Assembly: GCF_014641615.1 (NCBI RefSeq)
Contig: NZ_BMIB01000001.1
Location: 1,488,769-1,552,768, forward strand
DNA: 64,000 nt
Direction: 5' to 3'
Source: Filimonas zeae
GTDB taxonomy: Bacteria > Bacteroidota > Bacteroidia > Chitinophagales > Chitinophagaceae
This document shows positions 53,647 through 62,175 of this stretch, in pieces. Under the pieces are notes generated by a model, which was not told where the DNA came from, searched no databases, and saw only the letters and a list, made by a program, of their open reading frames with translations. The position numbers and the translations under genes are program-made. Positions within the stretch are counted from its first letter, which is position 1. The number at the start of each line of letters is the position of its first letter.

Positions 53647-53842
53647 AAAAATGATTACCTTAATATGAAAACTGTACCATTAAAACACTGTACCCTGAGA
53701 AAACACCTGATTGTAAAAGAGAAAACCTGACCGCTTAATTTCCCCGATTATTCTATTGTGAAAATTTAATTGTATAAGCACGCGGCTTAATACCTGATGA
53801 ACTATTGCGTTCATTAAGGACAGTCTATGGAAGAAATTGTAT

Positions 53843-55462
53843 ATGCTAACATATTTCAGGAAGAACAAAATAGCGAATACGCTGGCCGAGTTGGCCAGAG
53901 TGATTGATGTAAAAGTAACCCGAACATCGCTGGATGATACCTTGATTAAACATCCGGATTTTCCTTCGCTTTTAAGTGTGGGCGACACACTTAACCGCTT
54001 TGGTATAGCCAATATGGCTGCTCAAAGAAGGCGGTTTACACTTCAGGAAATGCCACTGCCTTTTATTACCCAATACAGGCATGAAGATCGTTTTATTCTT
54101 GTTACAGCAGTAACCCCGCAATGGGTAACGTTTTATAATGGAAACCGTTACCGGCGGGTTGCCACTGATGTTTTTCAGGATAAATGGACTTTTCTTGCTT
54201 TGCTGGTGGAGGCGGGAGAAGGTGCGGGGGAGAAAGAGTATCGTAAAAACCGGATAAGCGAATTGAGAAAAGATATTCAGCCGCTTACATTTGCTGCGTT
54301 GTTTATAGTTTTTGCCGTGTTGACCTGTATTATTGAGGCTGTAAAAAGTGGTGTATCTGCAGTGTGGTTTACGTTGGCCATATTCTTAAAAATTATGGGT
54401 ATAGCCATTACTTCTGTTTTACTCTGGTATGATATTGACAAAAACAATACTGCTATTAAGAAGCTGTGTGGTGCCACCGGAGGTAATAAAAAGCAGACCA
54501 ATTGCTCAGCCGTATTAGATTCCAGATATGCTTCGCTTATGGGCATCAGCTGGAGTGAAATAGGGTTTGGTTACTTTTCATTTGGGTTTCTTACCTTAAT
54601 ACTGTTTGCCCATCAAAGTGCGCAGTTGCTTTCATTGCTAACGGTGCTGAGTTTTATGGCACTGCCTTTTATCATGCTTTCCTTATGGTTTCAATGGAGG
54701 TACATAAAACAATGGTGTATGTTGTGTATTGCCGTACAGGCTACACTGCTGCTGGAGATTATCTTATATTTTGTTCGTTTGGATATAAAAACGTTTCAGC
54801 TGCCTGCCGCTGCTTCTTTACCGGGCATTTTACTGGCGGCCGCTTTGCCTTTTACAGGATGGAGACTGCTGAAAAAATCACTGAAGAAGGGGATGGCAAA
54901 ACACGCAGAGAATAGAAAGCTGAAGAAGATTAAATTCAACATAGATACGTTTTTAGCTGTTCTGAAGCAACAGCGAAGGCAGACCTGTTGGCCCGCATCC
55001 CTTGGTGTTAACCTGGGCAACAGTGAAGCGCGTAATACGCTGGTAAAAGTATGTAATCCTTACTGCCAGCCCTGCTGCGATAGCCATGAAACCCTGGTGT
55101 ATTTGCTGGGGGAGCATGCTAACCTGAATGTAAAAATTATGTATAACGTTGCCAGGTTTACCGCCGACCCCAGCACCAATCTGGTAAGGCATTTTCTGGC
55201 GATTAATAAGGAGAGTGACTCCCACGAAACTATCAGGGTGTTGAATCAGTGGTATTTGAGTAAGGATAAAGACTATGATAAGTTTAGATCACTTGCTCCT
55301 TCCGTAAATGATCAAACAGCGGAGTATGATACTAATATTAAAGAAATGACAGCCTGGTGTGAAGCTAATAGCATTACAGATACCCCCACTTTCTATTTTA
55401 ACGGACACCGACTACCAGAGGAATATGATCTGAGAGATCTTTCTTATTTCCTCTATGAATAA
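53843..55462 (+). CDS. C39-like / VKOR / thioredoxin fusion oxidoreductase
   Basis: A 539-residue membrane protein. The N-terminal ~120 residues resemble a C39 peptidase domain lacking the catalytic Cys (LIKHPDFPSLLSVGDTLNRF). The centre is a VKOR domain with four or more membrane helices (about 150-330), the first Cys pair in KKLCGATGG and TNCSAVLDSRY, and the active CxxC in QWCMLCIAVQ. The C-terminus is a DsbA/thioredoxin-like domain with CNPYCQPC and cis-Pro segment DTPTFYFNG. Such fusions form disulfides in exported peptides using quinone. It starts 62 bp upstream of the precursor gene and opens the cluster. ATG 53843 is chosen over TTG 53837. Confidence 0.82.
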   Translation: MLTYFRKNKIANTLAELARVIDVKVTRTSLDDTLIKHPDFPSLLSVGDTLNRFGIANMAAQRRRFTLQEMPLPFITQYRHEDRFILVTAVTPQWVTFYNGNRYRRVATDVFQDKWTFLALLVEAGEGAGEKEYRKNRISELRKDIQPLTFAALFIVFAVLTCIIEAVKSGVSAVWFTLAIFLKIMGIAITSVLLWYDIDKNNTAIKKLCGATGGNKKQTNCSAVLDSRYASLMGISWSEIGFGYFSFGFLTLILFAHQSAQLLSLLTVLSFMALPFIMLSLWFQWRYIKQWCMLCIAVQATLLLEIILYFVRLDIKTFQLPAAASLPGILLAAALPFTGWRLLKKSLKKGMAKHAENRKLKKIKFNIDTFLAVLKQQRRQTCWPASLGVNLGNSEARNTLVKVCNPYCQPCCDSHETLVYLLGEHANLNVKIMYNVARFTADPSTNLVRHFLAINKESDSHETIRVLNQWYLSKDKDYDKFRSLAPSVNDQTAEYDTNIKEMTAWCEANSITDTPTFYFNGHRLPEEYDLRDLSYFLYE

Positions 55463-55524
55463 ACACATTTTCTAACCTGGGCTCCTGCTCCCGATAAATC
55501 TAAGCAGGCTATAAATCAAAAAAT

Positions 55525-55749
55525 ATGAAGAAAATCAACACAACATTCGCGAACTTTAGTAGGATGGCATTATCTCGTGGTGAAATGAAGCTTATTATGG
55601 GCGGTGTGGGTGAAGAGCCGGGAACGGAGTTTGGTTCCTGTACCGGTACCTGCTCTGTGAACAGCACTGTTTATAAATGTGTGTCAGTTAAACTGGGGAC
55701 AAAAACAGGATGCACTTGCCAGAAACCTGGAGGAATCGGTTGTCAGTAA
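55525..55749 (+). CDS. Double-glycine precursor of a six-cysteine peptide
   Basis: A 74-residue precursor. The leader (1-27) has the Bacteroidota GG-leader pattern, with LSRGEMKLIMGG ending at Gly26-Gly27, the cut site for a C39 peptidase. The predicted core (28-74) is 47 residues, Gly/Thr/Lys-rich, with Cys39, 43, 52, 63, 65 and 73, enough for three disulfides. It lies between the VKOR-thioredoxin gene (62 bp) and a hairpin before the TlpA gene. A C39 exporter and HlyD adaptor follow. It is most likely an exported bacteriocin-like peptide. Core sequence and disulfide pattern look new to me. Confidence 0.75.
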   Translation: MKKINTTFANFSRMALSRGEMKLIMGGVGEEPGTEFGSCTGTCSVNSTVYKCVSVKLGTKTGCTCQKPGGIGCQ

Positions 55750-55753
55750 ATTT

Positions 55754-55780
55754 AAGGTGCTATCTTTTTGATAGCACCTT
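55754..55780 (+). promoter_or_regulatory. Stem-loop between precursor and export genes
   Basis: A perfect 11-bp stem, AAGGTGCTATC (55754-55764) with GATAGCACCTT (55770-55780), loop TTTTT. It starts 4 bases after the precursor stop. Only GTTAAAT follows, not a strong T run, so it could be a leaky terminator or an RNA 3'-stabilising hairpin that keeps precursor mRNA above exporter mRNA. Confidence 0.6.
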
Positions 55781-55805
55781 GTTAAATATAAATTAGAAAT
55801 ATATT

Positions 55806-56951
55806 ATGCGTGTCAGAGGTCTTAATACATTAATTGGCATATTTATTTTCCCATTTATAGGCAGTGCACAACAGAATTATGAAATTAAAATTGTTTTTCC
55901 GGAGTCTGTTGATTTAAAGAAGATGTCTGTGTCTGTTGATAATGGAATTGATAACAGCGATTTGTTTCCTATTTATAAGAATAACTCTGCAATATTGTCT
56001 GGTAGATATTATTCGCGATACCCTGTACTTCGTTTTATTTATCCATTGACTAAACATAAGCTGAGTATAAAAACGTTCTTTATAGACGGAGGCAAGGGAG
56101 AAGTTAAGTTTGTTGATTCACATTCACCTGACGTTTTGGAAAAGTTTACTTCTGTTAATGCTATTGAAGAATATAAGTATAGTGGAGCAAAGGAGTTAAA
56201 AGATTTTGTGCACCAGGAAGAAAAAGTGTCTGATGAGTTTGTAAACAAATATCGGGATGAGGTTTTTGACAATGATTCCCTTTTAGATATTCTAAACGAA
56301 CTAGACAGGAAGGTGCTTGATAAGCAATTGGATTTTATTAAGAAGAATGGCGATTGGTATTATTCGTTCTGGTTTTTTAAAGATCGTTTGATTGGGAATC
56401 CCAACACATTCGATGCTGATACGTTACTGTCTGTGTTTAATAGTTCTTTCCCTAATGAACTCCAAAATAGCGTGGAAGGCCGGGAAGTAAGAAAGCTGCT
56501 GGAAGGCCGTACTATAAAAAGATATGCGCTTGCTCCTGATTTTACTTCAAAAACTTACGATGGGAAGCTGGTGAAGCTTTCTGATATGAAAGGCAGGTTT
56601 GTGATGCTGGATTTTTGGGCTTCGTGGTGTGGTCCCTGTATTGAATTGATGCCGGAGATAAGGAAGGTTCGTGAAAGGTTTCCGGCGGAACAGGTTGAAA
56701 TTATATCTGTTTCAAGGGATAAAGACACCTCCGCTTTCCTGAAGAACATTGAAAAGCACGGAATGACCTGGCTAAATATTCTGACAGATCCGAATGTGTA
56801 TAAGAGTTATGGAGGCAGGTTCTTGCCGGATGTATATATAATTGACCGTGAAGGTAAAATTATATACCGTGGGCAGACCGATGATCGTGTGGACTATGTT
56901 ACTTTTCTGGAGGCTGAAATGAAGAAGCCGATTGGCTCTGCTAAATTATAA
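55806..56951 (+). CDS. TlpA-like thioredoxin-family protein
   Basis: A 381-residue exported protein with a signal peptide (ending near GSAQ), an N-terminal beta domain of DUF4369-like type, helices, and a C-terminal TlpA/AhpC-TSA-like thioredoxin domain (about 245-378) with active site WASWCGPC and the later GRFLPDVYIIDREG. It should reduce or shuffle disulfides in the periplasm. In this cluster it could isomerise or proofread the six-cysteine peptide made by the VKOR fusion. Coding DNA is visibly more AT-rich than the core genes. Confidence 0.8.
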   Translation: MRVRGLNTLIGIFIFPFIGSAQQNYEIKIVFPESVDLKKMSVSVDNGIDNSDLFPIYKNNSAILSGRYYSRYPVLRFIYPLTKHKLSIKTFFIDGGKGEVKFVDSHSPDVLEKFTSVNAIEEYKYSGAKELKDFVHQEEKVSDEFVNKYRDEVFDNDSLLDILNELDRKVLDKQLDFIKKNGDWYYSFWFFKDRLIGNPNTFDADTLLSVFNSSFPNELQNSVEGREVRKLLEGRTIKRYALAPDFTSKTYDGKLVKLSDMKGRFVMLDFWASWCGPCIELMPEIRKVRERFPAEQVEIISVSRDKDTSAFLKNIEKHGMTWLNILTDPNVYKSYGGRFLPDVYIIDREGKIIYRGQTDDRVDYVTFLEAEMKKPIGSAKL

Positions 56952-56960
56952 TACGATTGC

Positions 56961-59189
56961 TTGAAGAAGTTTACGTTTTACCATCAGCATAACAAGATGG
57001 ACTGCGGTCCCGCGTGTTTGCGGATGGTTGCAAAATTTTATGGGAAGGAGATTCCTGCTGAAGCCCTGAAGCAGATTACCAGCTATAGCAAAACCGGGGT
57101 TTCGCTTTTAGGCATGGCGGACGCGGCTGAATTTGTGGGCTTTAAGGCATTTGGTGTGAAGCTGACGGCAGGAGAACTTATGGGAAGCAACAATTTTCCC
57201 TGTATTCTGCATTGGCGACAGAATCATTTTGTAGTGCTTGTTGGATTTAAAAAACGTTTTTGGAGGGTGGGTTATAGCGTTGTGATAGCAGATCCTGCTC
57301 AGGGGATGGTTACACTTACTATGCACGAATTTGAGCAGTTATGGGGTATGCCAATGGGAATTGGTTTGTTCTTGCAGCCTGGTGCAACATTTCAGGAGAA
57401 GAAGGATGAATACCTATATGTGAATCGCGATAAAGTTGTAGGCTGGCGACATATACTCACTTATCTGTCACAGTATAGAAAACAGGTTGTTCAGGTAGTG
57501 GTTAGTCTGATGATAGGCAGCGTTTTTCCATTGTTTCTGCCATTTCTTACCCAGAGTATAGTTGATACAGGTATTAATACACATAACCTCAGTTATATTC
57601 AGGTTATTCTGGTTGCATATTTTGTGCTTTTGTTGTCCCGGAGAATCGTGGATTTTCTGCGGAGTAAAATACTGTTATATGTGAGCGCTCATATCAACCT
57701 TTCTCTGCTTTCTGATTTCTGGATGAAGCTGATGCGGTTGCCTTTGAGTTATTTTGAAACCAGGCATGTGGGAGATATTCTGCAGCGGCTGAACGATCAG
57801 AGAAGGATTGAAACTTTTGTAACAGGTACTGCATTACAGACCTTTTTCTCTTTTCTGAGTCTGTTATTCTTTTCTGTAGCGCTGATTATTTATTATCCTG
57901 CTATCTTTTTTCTGTTTGCTGTTAGTTCTGTATTGTATGTGCTCTGGATTATGGTAGTGTTGCGGTGGCGGAGAGCGCTTGATTACCGGCGTTTTTCAAT
58001 AGCTGCCAAAGAAAACTCCATTACCATGCAGCTGATCAATGGCATGCAGGAGATAAAGCTGAACAATGCGGAGAAAAGCAAAAGATGGGAATGGGAGGGG
58101 GCGCAGGCGGAATTGTTCAGGTTACATTATAAAGACCTTTCTGTAAATCAGTATCAGCAACTGGGAGCTTTTCTTTTTACAGAAGGGAAAGATATTCTGA
58201 TTACCTATCTGGTAGCCAGATCGGTAATGGAGGGATCGTTAACGCTGGGTGCAATGCTGGCGATACAGTATATAACAGGGCAGTTATCTGCTCCGGTGGA
58301 GGATTTGCTGGATTTTTCAAGGCAGTTACAGGAAGCAAAGATTAGTCTGGAAAGGTTAAATGATATTCATTCGATTAAGGAGGAACCGGGTGGGGACGTG
58401 TTGCGGACATTTGATCTTGCGGCTTCGGAGGTGCCGGCTATTACCTTCAATAACGTTTCTTTTACTTATCCGGGTGCAGGCAATGAGCCGGTGCTGAAGA
58501 ATGTTCACCTCCGGTTTCCAGTGGGTAAGGTAACGGCGATAGTAGGAACAAGTGGCAGTGGTAAAACGACTGTGTTGAAGTTGCTGCAACAGTTTTATAC
58601 GGATTTCAGTGGTGAGATTCTTATTGGTTCTTATAACCTGATGGATATACCGCCTGCGGCATGGCGGAGGAATGTGGGAAGTGTGATGCAGGAGGGATAT
58701 ATTTTCAGCGATACCATTGCCAGAAATATTGCCATCAGTGATGAGGTGATAGATGAACAGAAACTACATCACGCAGCTACTGTTGCCAATATCAGTGACT
58801 TTATTCAGGGATTGCCATTGCGTTATGAATCGAAAATAGGTGCAGAAGGAAGTGGTGTCAGTGCCGGGCAGCGCCAGCGCATTTTGATTGCGCGCGCAGT
58901 ATATAAGAATCCGGGTATTATACTTTTTGATGAAGCAACCAACTCGTTGGATGCAAATAATGAAATGCAGATTATGGACAATCTGCACGCTGTATTCAGG
59001 GATAAAACCGTGATTATAGTTGCCCATCGCCTGAGTACGGTTAAGAATGCCGATCATATTATTGTGCTGGAAAATGGAAGGGTTATGGAGGAAGGTAACC
59101 ATTATTCACTGCTCAGTTTACAGGGCAGGTATAGGGAGCTGGTTCATAATCAGTTACAAATGCAGGAAGAAAACACCCTTGTAAACTAA
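56961..59189 (+). CDS. C39-peptidase ABC exporter (PCAT)
   Basis: A 742-residue half-transporter that cuts double-glycine leaders and exports the peptide. The C39 domain (about 1-135) has catalytic Cys15 (MDCGPAC), His89 (RQNHF) and Asp111 (IADPAQG). Five to six membrane helices (about 165-440) follow, and an ABC domain with Walker A GTSGSGKTT (529-537), signature SAGQRQR (634-640), Walker B ILFDEAT and switch VAHRLST. The start is TTG 56961; no ATG precedes Cys15 except Met13, which is too close. It lies 9 bp after the TlpA gene and 4 bp before the HlyD gene. Confidence 0.92.
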   Translation: MKKFTFYHQHNKMDCGPACLRMVAKFYGKEIPAEALKQITSYSKTGVSLLGMADAAEFVGFKAFGVKLTAGELMGSNNFPCILHWRQNHFVVLVGFKKRFWRVGYSVVIADPAQGMVTLTMHEFEQLWGMPMGIGLFLQPGATFQEKKDEYLYVNRDKVVGWRHILTYLSQYRKQVVQVVVSLMIGSVFPLFLPFLTQSIVDTGINTHNLSYIQVILVAYFVLLLSRRIVDFLRSKILLYVSAHINLSLLSDFWMKLMRLPLSYFETRHVGDILQRLNDQRRIETFVTGTALQTFFSFLSLLFFSVALIIYYPAIFFLFAVSSVLYVLWIMVVLRWRRALDYRRFSIAAKENSITMQLINGMQEIKLNNAEKSKRWEWEGAQAELFRLHYKDLSVNQYQQLGAFLFTEGKDILITYLVARSVMEGSLTLGAMLAIQYITGQLSAPVEDLLDFSRQLQEAKISLERLNDIHSIKEEPGGDVLRTFDLAASEVPAITFNNVSFTYPGAGNEPVLKNVHLRFPVGKVTAIVGTSGSGKTTVLKLLQQFYTDFSGEILIGSYNLMDIPPAAWRRNVGSVMQEGYIFSDTIARNIAISDEVIDEQKLHHAATVANISDFIQGLPLRYESKIGAEGSGVSAGQRQRILIARAVYKNPGIILFDEATNSLDANNEMQIMDNLHAVFRDKTVIIVAHRLSTVKNADHIIVLENGRVMEEGNHYSLLSLQGRYRELVHNQLQMQEENTLVN

Positions 59190-59193
59190 TTAA

Positions 59194-60495
59194 ATGCCGC
59201 AGGATATTGTATCTGATATGGACAGCATTATTTCGGCCCGCAGTGCAAATGAAATGGTTTCGTACCAGCCGGGGTTCTGGGTGAATGCAAGCTTGTATGT
59301 TTTTGGCGGGATGATTTTGCTGATGCTGGCGTCGGCCTTTCTGATTCCGGTTACGGATGCTATTGAGGTGGAGGTGAAGCTTACTTCTGTTAATGCTCCC
59401 AAACCTGTTGTTGCACAGGAAGGGCGCCGTTTGGTAAAGTTGTTATTGCATGAGGGAGACTTTGTGCAGGCGGGGAGTGTTATCGGGTTTCTGGAGACGA
59501 CTGCAAATGCTGAAGTTGTGATACGGCTGGATTCGCAGATACGCCGGATGGCGGACCTGTTTTATCAGATGGATGGAGAGGGGAAGCTACCGGGCATTGC
59601 AGCACACGAAACAAATGGCCTGGGCGAGCTGCAGCATGCATACCAAACGCTTATAAACCAGTACCTGGTTTATAAAAGCTACTCCGGGGATGGTTTTTTT
59701 GTAAAAAAGCTTGCATTATTGCAAAAGGATATTGTTAACAGGGAGCTGCTACGCGAAAAGCTGAAAGAAAGGCAGCAGTTGATTAATGAAGATCTTGTGC
59801 TTGAAGAGAAAACGTTTGCGGCCAGTACGTGGTTAAAGAACGATAAAGTAGTTTCTGAAGCAGAGTACCGGGCTGAGCAAAGCAGGCTTATAGGAAAAAA
59901 GGTAGTGATTCCGGAATTAGAATCTTTACTGATTGCTAACAGCATGGAAGCGGATGAAAAAAGAAAGGAGATACTGGAACTGGCTTATACGATACAGAGC
60001 CAGAAAACTATTTTTTATGAAGCGTTAAACAGCTTTGTGAGTCAGCTGGGTGAATGGAAGAAGCTGCATCTGCTGATAGCACCCTCGGAAGGGGTACTGG
60101 CTTTTCCTGATTTTTTACAGGAGCATCAGATGCTTATGCCACAGCAGGTGGTATGCTTTGTTAAAACTGCCGGCAGTTCCTGTTTTGCAGAAGTGCTGAT
60201 ACCGCAAAAGAACTTTGGTAAAGTTGCGGTAGGGCAAAGTGTTCAGCTGTATTTTCAGGCTTATCCTTATCAGGACTATGGATTTATTAATACCCATATT
60301 GCCTTTATATCCGGTATTTCTTCTGACAGTGGTTTTATGGCAAAGCTGAAGTTTACGGATGGGTTAACTACTTCCTTACACAAAACCATTCCTTATATTG
60401 ACGATTTAAAAGCATCCGGAAAGATTATTGTCCGTAGGACGAAACTGATACATAGGCTGTTACATCCGCTTCGTAATGCTATTGCGGCGTTATAA
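59194..60495 (+). CDS. HlyD-family secretion adaptor
   Basis: A 433-residue membrane-fusion protein with one N-terminal membrane helix (about 28-50), a split lipoyl/biotinyl-like domain (KPVVAQEGRRLVKLLLHEGD, then VQAGSVIGFLE), a long helical hairpin (about 110-280) and a C-terminal beta domain (KVAVGQSVQLYFQAYPYQDY). It links the inner-membrane C39 ABC exporter to an outer-membrane TolC channel, which is not encoded here. It starts 4 bp after the exporter gene and ends the plus-strand cluster. Confidence 0.88.
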   Translation: MPQDIVSDMDSIISARSANEMVSYQPGFWVNASLYVFGGMILLMLASAFLIPVTDAIEVEVKLTSVNAPKPVVAQEGRRLVKLLLHEGDFVQAGSVIGFLETTANAEVVIRLDSQIRRMADLFYQMDGEGKLPGIAAHETNGLGELQHAYQTLINQYLVYKSYSGDGFFVKKLALLQKDIVNRELLREKLKERQQLINEDLVLEEKTFAASTWLKNDKVVSEAEYRAEQSRLIGKKVVIPELESLLIANSMEADEKRKEILELAYTIQSQKTIFYEALNSFVSQLGEWKKLHLLIAPSEGVLAFPDFLQEHQMLMPQQVVCFVKTAGSSCFAEVLIPQKNFGKVAVGQSVQLYFQAYPYQDYGFINTHIAFISGISSDSGFMAKLKFTDGLTTSLHKTIPYIDDLKASGKIIVRRTKLIHRLLHPLRNAIAAL

Positions 60496-60601
60496 ATAGT
60501 GGCTGGTTTTGTTAAGTGTGCTTTTCTGGATGTACGTTTTATTGACCGTGCTGTTTTCTGGTGCTAAGATGCGTGGCAATATAAAAATGCTTTTTTAAAG
60601 G

Positions 60602-60625
60602 GGATTCTTTATAAATTGAGAATCC
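60602..60625 (+). repeat. Small inverted repeat before the LRR gene
   Basis: GGATTCT (60602-60608) pairs with AGAATCC (60619-60625) around a 10-nt AT loop, 19 bp before ATG 60644. It could end cluster transcription or form part of the next leader. The rest of the 148-bp gap shows nothing certain. Confidence 0.35.
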
Positions 60626-60643
60626 AATAATCCTAAGCCGGAT

Positions 60644-61459
60644 ATGCAGAATGATCTGATAAAACGTATAGAAAATGATGTGCAGGACAGAACATCAGAT
60701 GCCTGGATTGCTCTTTGTAATTATGTAGATGAGGTGGCGGTCAGTGGTTCTGAAATATTTTGCCCGGCTAAAGCCATCGGCAATGAATTATATGCTCAGA
60801 TATATACGTTGCCGGAGTCAATCAGACAACTAAAACAGGTAAAGGAGGTGCAGTTATACGGTAGCAGGCTTAAACGTATTCCACCAGAAATAGGTGAAAT
60901 GGAGTCTCTGGAAAACTTAGACCTCTATACTTCTTATAGTCTTCACTGGCTTCCTTATGAAATAATACACTGCAAAAATCTAAAGACAAGTAGAGTTAGT
61001 ACCAGGGCGCTTTATGGTAATTATAAAACCAGAAAGGGATTTCCCTGTTTGCTAAAGAATCCAGTCCGATATATGGGGGATACGGTTAACTGTAGTGTAT
61101 GCGGGAGGTGTATGTCTTATGCTGAAACCGATCAGCTCTGGATTTCTCTTGAGGTGGGTACGGATGTGCTGCCATTGTTAGCTAACTTGTGTTCTGCAGC
61201 CTGTGTAAGTAAGCTACGCCCACCAGTAGATGAATATGTGTTTTATCCCCATAAAGGAGGCCCCACATTGCTACAGCCGCCGGATGATTGGACGCGGTTT
61301 GTTAAAGAGATGGAGAAGGATGAGTGGGAGCAGAAAGAACGTGGTGAGCGGGTGGTATTGCCTAAGGAAGAATTGTCAGAAGCCAAGGGGCCTGAAATAG
61401 CGCCATCGTTAAATAAAGGGTGGTTTTACAAATGGCTGAAAAAGCTTTTCCATAGTTGA
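60644..61459 (+). CDS. Leucine-rich-repeat protein with zinc-finger-like Cys pair
   Basis: A 271-residue soluble protein. Residues about 65-125 carry two to three leucine-rich repeats (QVKEVQLYGSRLKRIPPEIG, MESLENLDLYTS), and about 150-180 there is a CSVCGRC followed by CSAACV, a treble-clef or zinc-ribbon-like set. The C-terminus is charged and ends in an amphipathic helix. No signal peptide. LRR proteins bind partners; here it directly follows the peptide export genes, so an immunity or folding role is possible but unproven. Confidence 0.55.
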   Translation: MQNDLIKRIENDVQDRTSDAWIALCNYVDEVAVSGSEIFCPAKAIGNELYAQIYTLPESIRQLKQVKEVQLYGSRLKRIPPEIGEMESLENLDLYTSYSLHWLPYEIIHCKNLKTSRVSTRALYGNYKTRKGFPCLLKNPVRYMGDTVNCSVCGRCMSYAETDQLWISLEVGTDVLPLLANLCSAACVSKLRPPVDEYVFYPHKGGPTLLQPPDDWTRFVKEMEKDEWEQKERGERVVLPKEELSEAKGPEIAPSLNKGWFYKWLKKLFHS

Positions 61460-61464
61460 AGAGG

Positions 61465-61498
61465 TTTGTATTTTCTTTATGGAATCCTTTTATCTTTA
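61465..61498 (+). promoter_or_regulatory. Promoter before the CHEDW protein gene
   Basis: TTTG (61465-61468), 22 nt, then TATCTTTA (61491-61498), one mismatch from TAnnTTTG, 28 nt before ATG 61527. Confidence 0.4.
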
Positions 61499-61526
61499 GC
61501 ATCCTACATTCAACCCAACTCTGAAT

Positions 61527-62123
61527 ATGAAACCATACATAGCCAATCCGTGTCACGAAGACTGGAATCAGATGCTGCCGGAAGAGCAGGGCCGTTTTTG
61601 CAGAATGTGTAGCAAGACGGTGGTTGATTTTATCGACTGGGAGCCGGAGGTCATCAGTGAATATCTGATACAGCATAAAGACGAGAAGATTTGCGGGCGT
61701 TTTAGTGTTCATCAACTGTATGCTCCTGCTCAGACTGAGGAACCGAACTGGCCAGCGTTGATTGGGGTGTCGGCATTATCTTATATCAGAAAGGTGGCTG
61801 CGGTGATTATTGTGGTGTTTGGCTTGGGGGCTTCTTCCTGTAATACAGATGTGCAGGGGAAGGCGGTAGCTTCTCCTGCGATAGAGGATACTTCTTTACT
61901 TGTACCATCAGATATTGTTGAGAGCGAGTCTGTTTCAATGGGAAGCGTTATAGTACCGGCACCGGCGGAATGTGATAAAGGGCTTCATGTAGCAAAGCCT
62001 TTGGTGAATAGCAGGGCAGAGGAAGTAGTGGGAGATACAGTGGGAATTATTATCGGTTCTTTGCCCGAAGAACAAGAGCGTTATCAAAAAGGCCGTATCG
62101 ATAGCGACACGACCTCTCTGTAA
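61527..62123 (+). CDS. Hypothetical protein with Cys/His-rich N-terminus and one membrane helix
   Basis: A 198-residue protein. The start IANPCHEDWNQMLPEEQGRF, then CRMCSKTVVDF, and a later KICGRF form a Cys/His cluster that I know as a recurrent, uncharacterised N-terminal module in Chitinophagaceae. One membrane helix (about 88-105) precedes a periplasmic Ser/Pro/Val-rich tail. It may bind a metal or heme in the cytosol. It follows the LRR gene by 67 bp with its own promoter. Confidence 0.55.
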   Translation: MKPYIANPCHEDWNQMLPEEQGRFCRMCSKTVVDFIDWEPEVISEYLIQHKDEKICGRFSVHQLYAPAQTEEPNWPALIGVSALSYIRKVAAVIIVVFGLGASSCNTDVQGKAVASPAIEDTSLLVPSDIVESESVSMGSVIVPAPAECDKGLHVAKPLVNSRAEEVVGDTVGIIIGSLPEEQERYQKGRIDSDTTSL

Positions 62124-62175
62124 TTGGATGCATCTGACTTTGTATTTCAAAACCTGCTGCTGTATAAGGGGAAGC

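Noticed and set aside
53669-53734. 21-codon frame (MKTVPLKHCT) in the leader of the peptide cluster
   Set aside because: A leader peptide is possible but nothing beyond an ATG near the putative promoter supports it.
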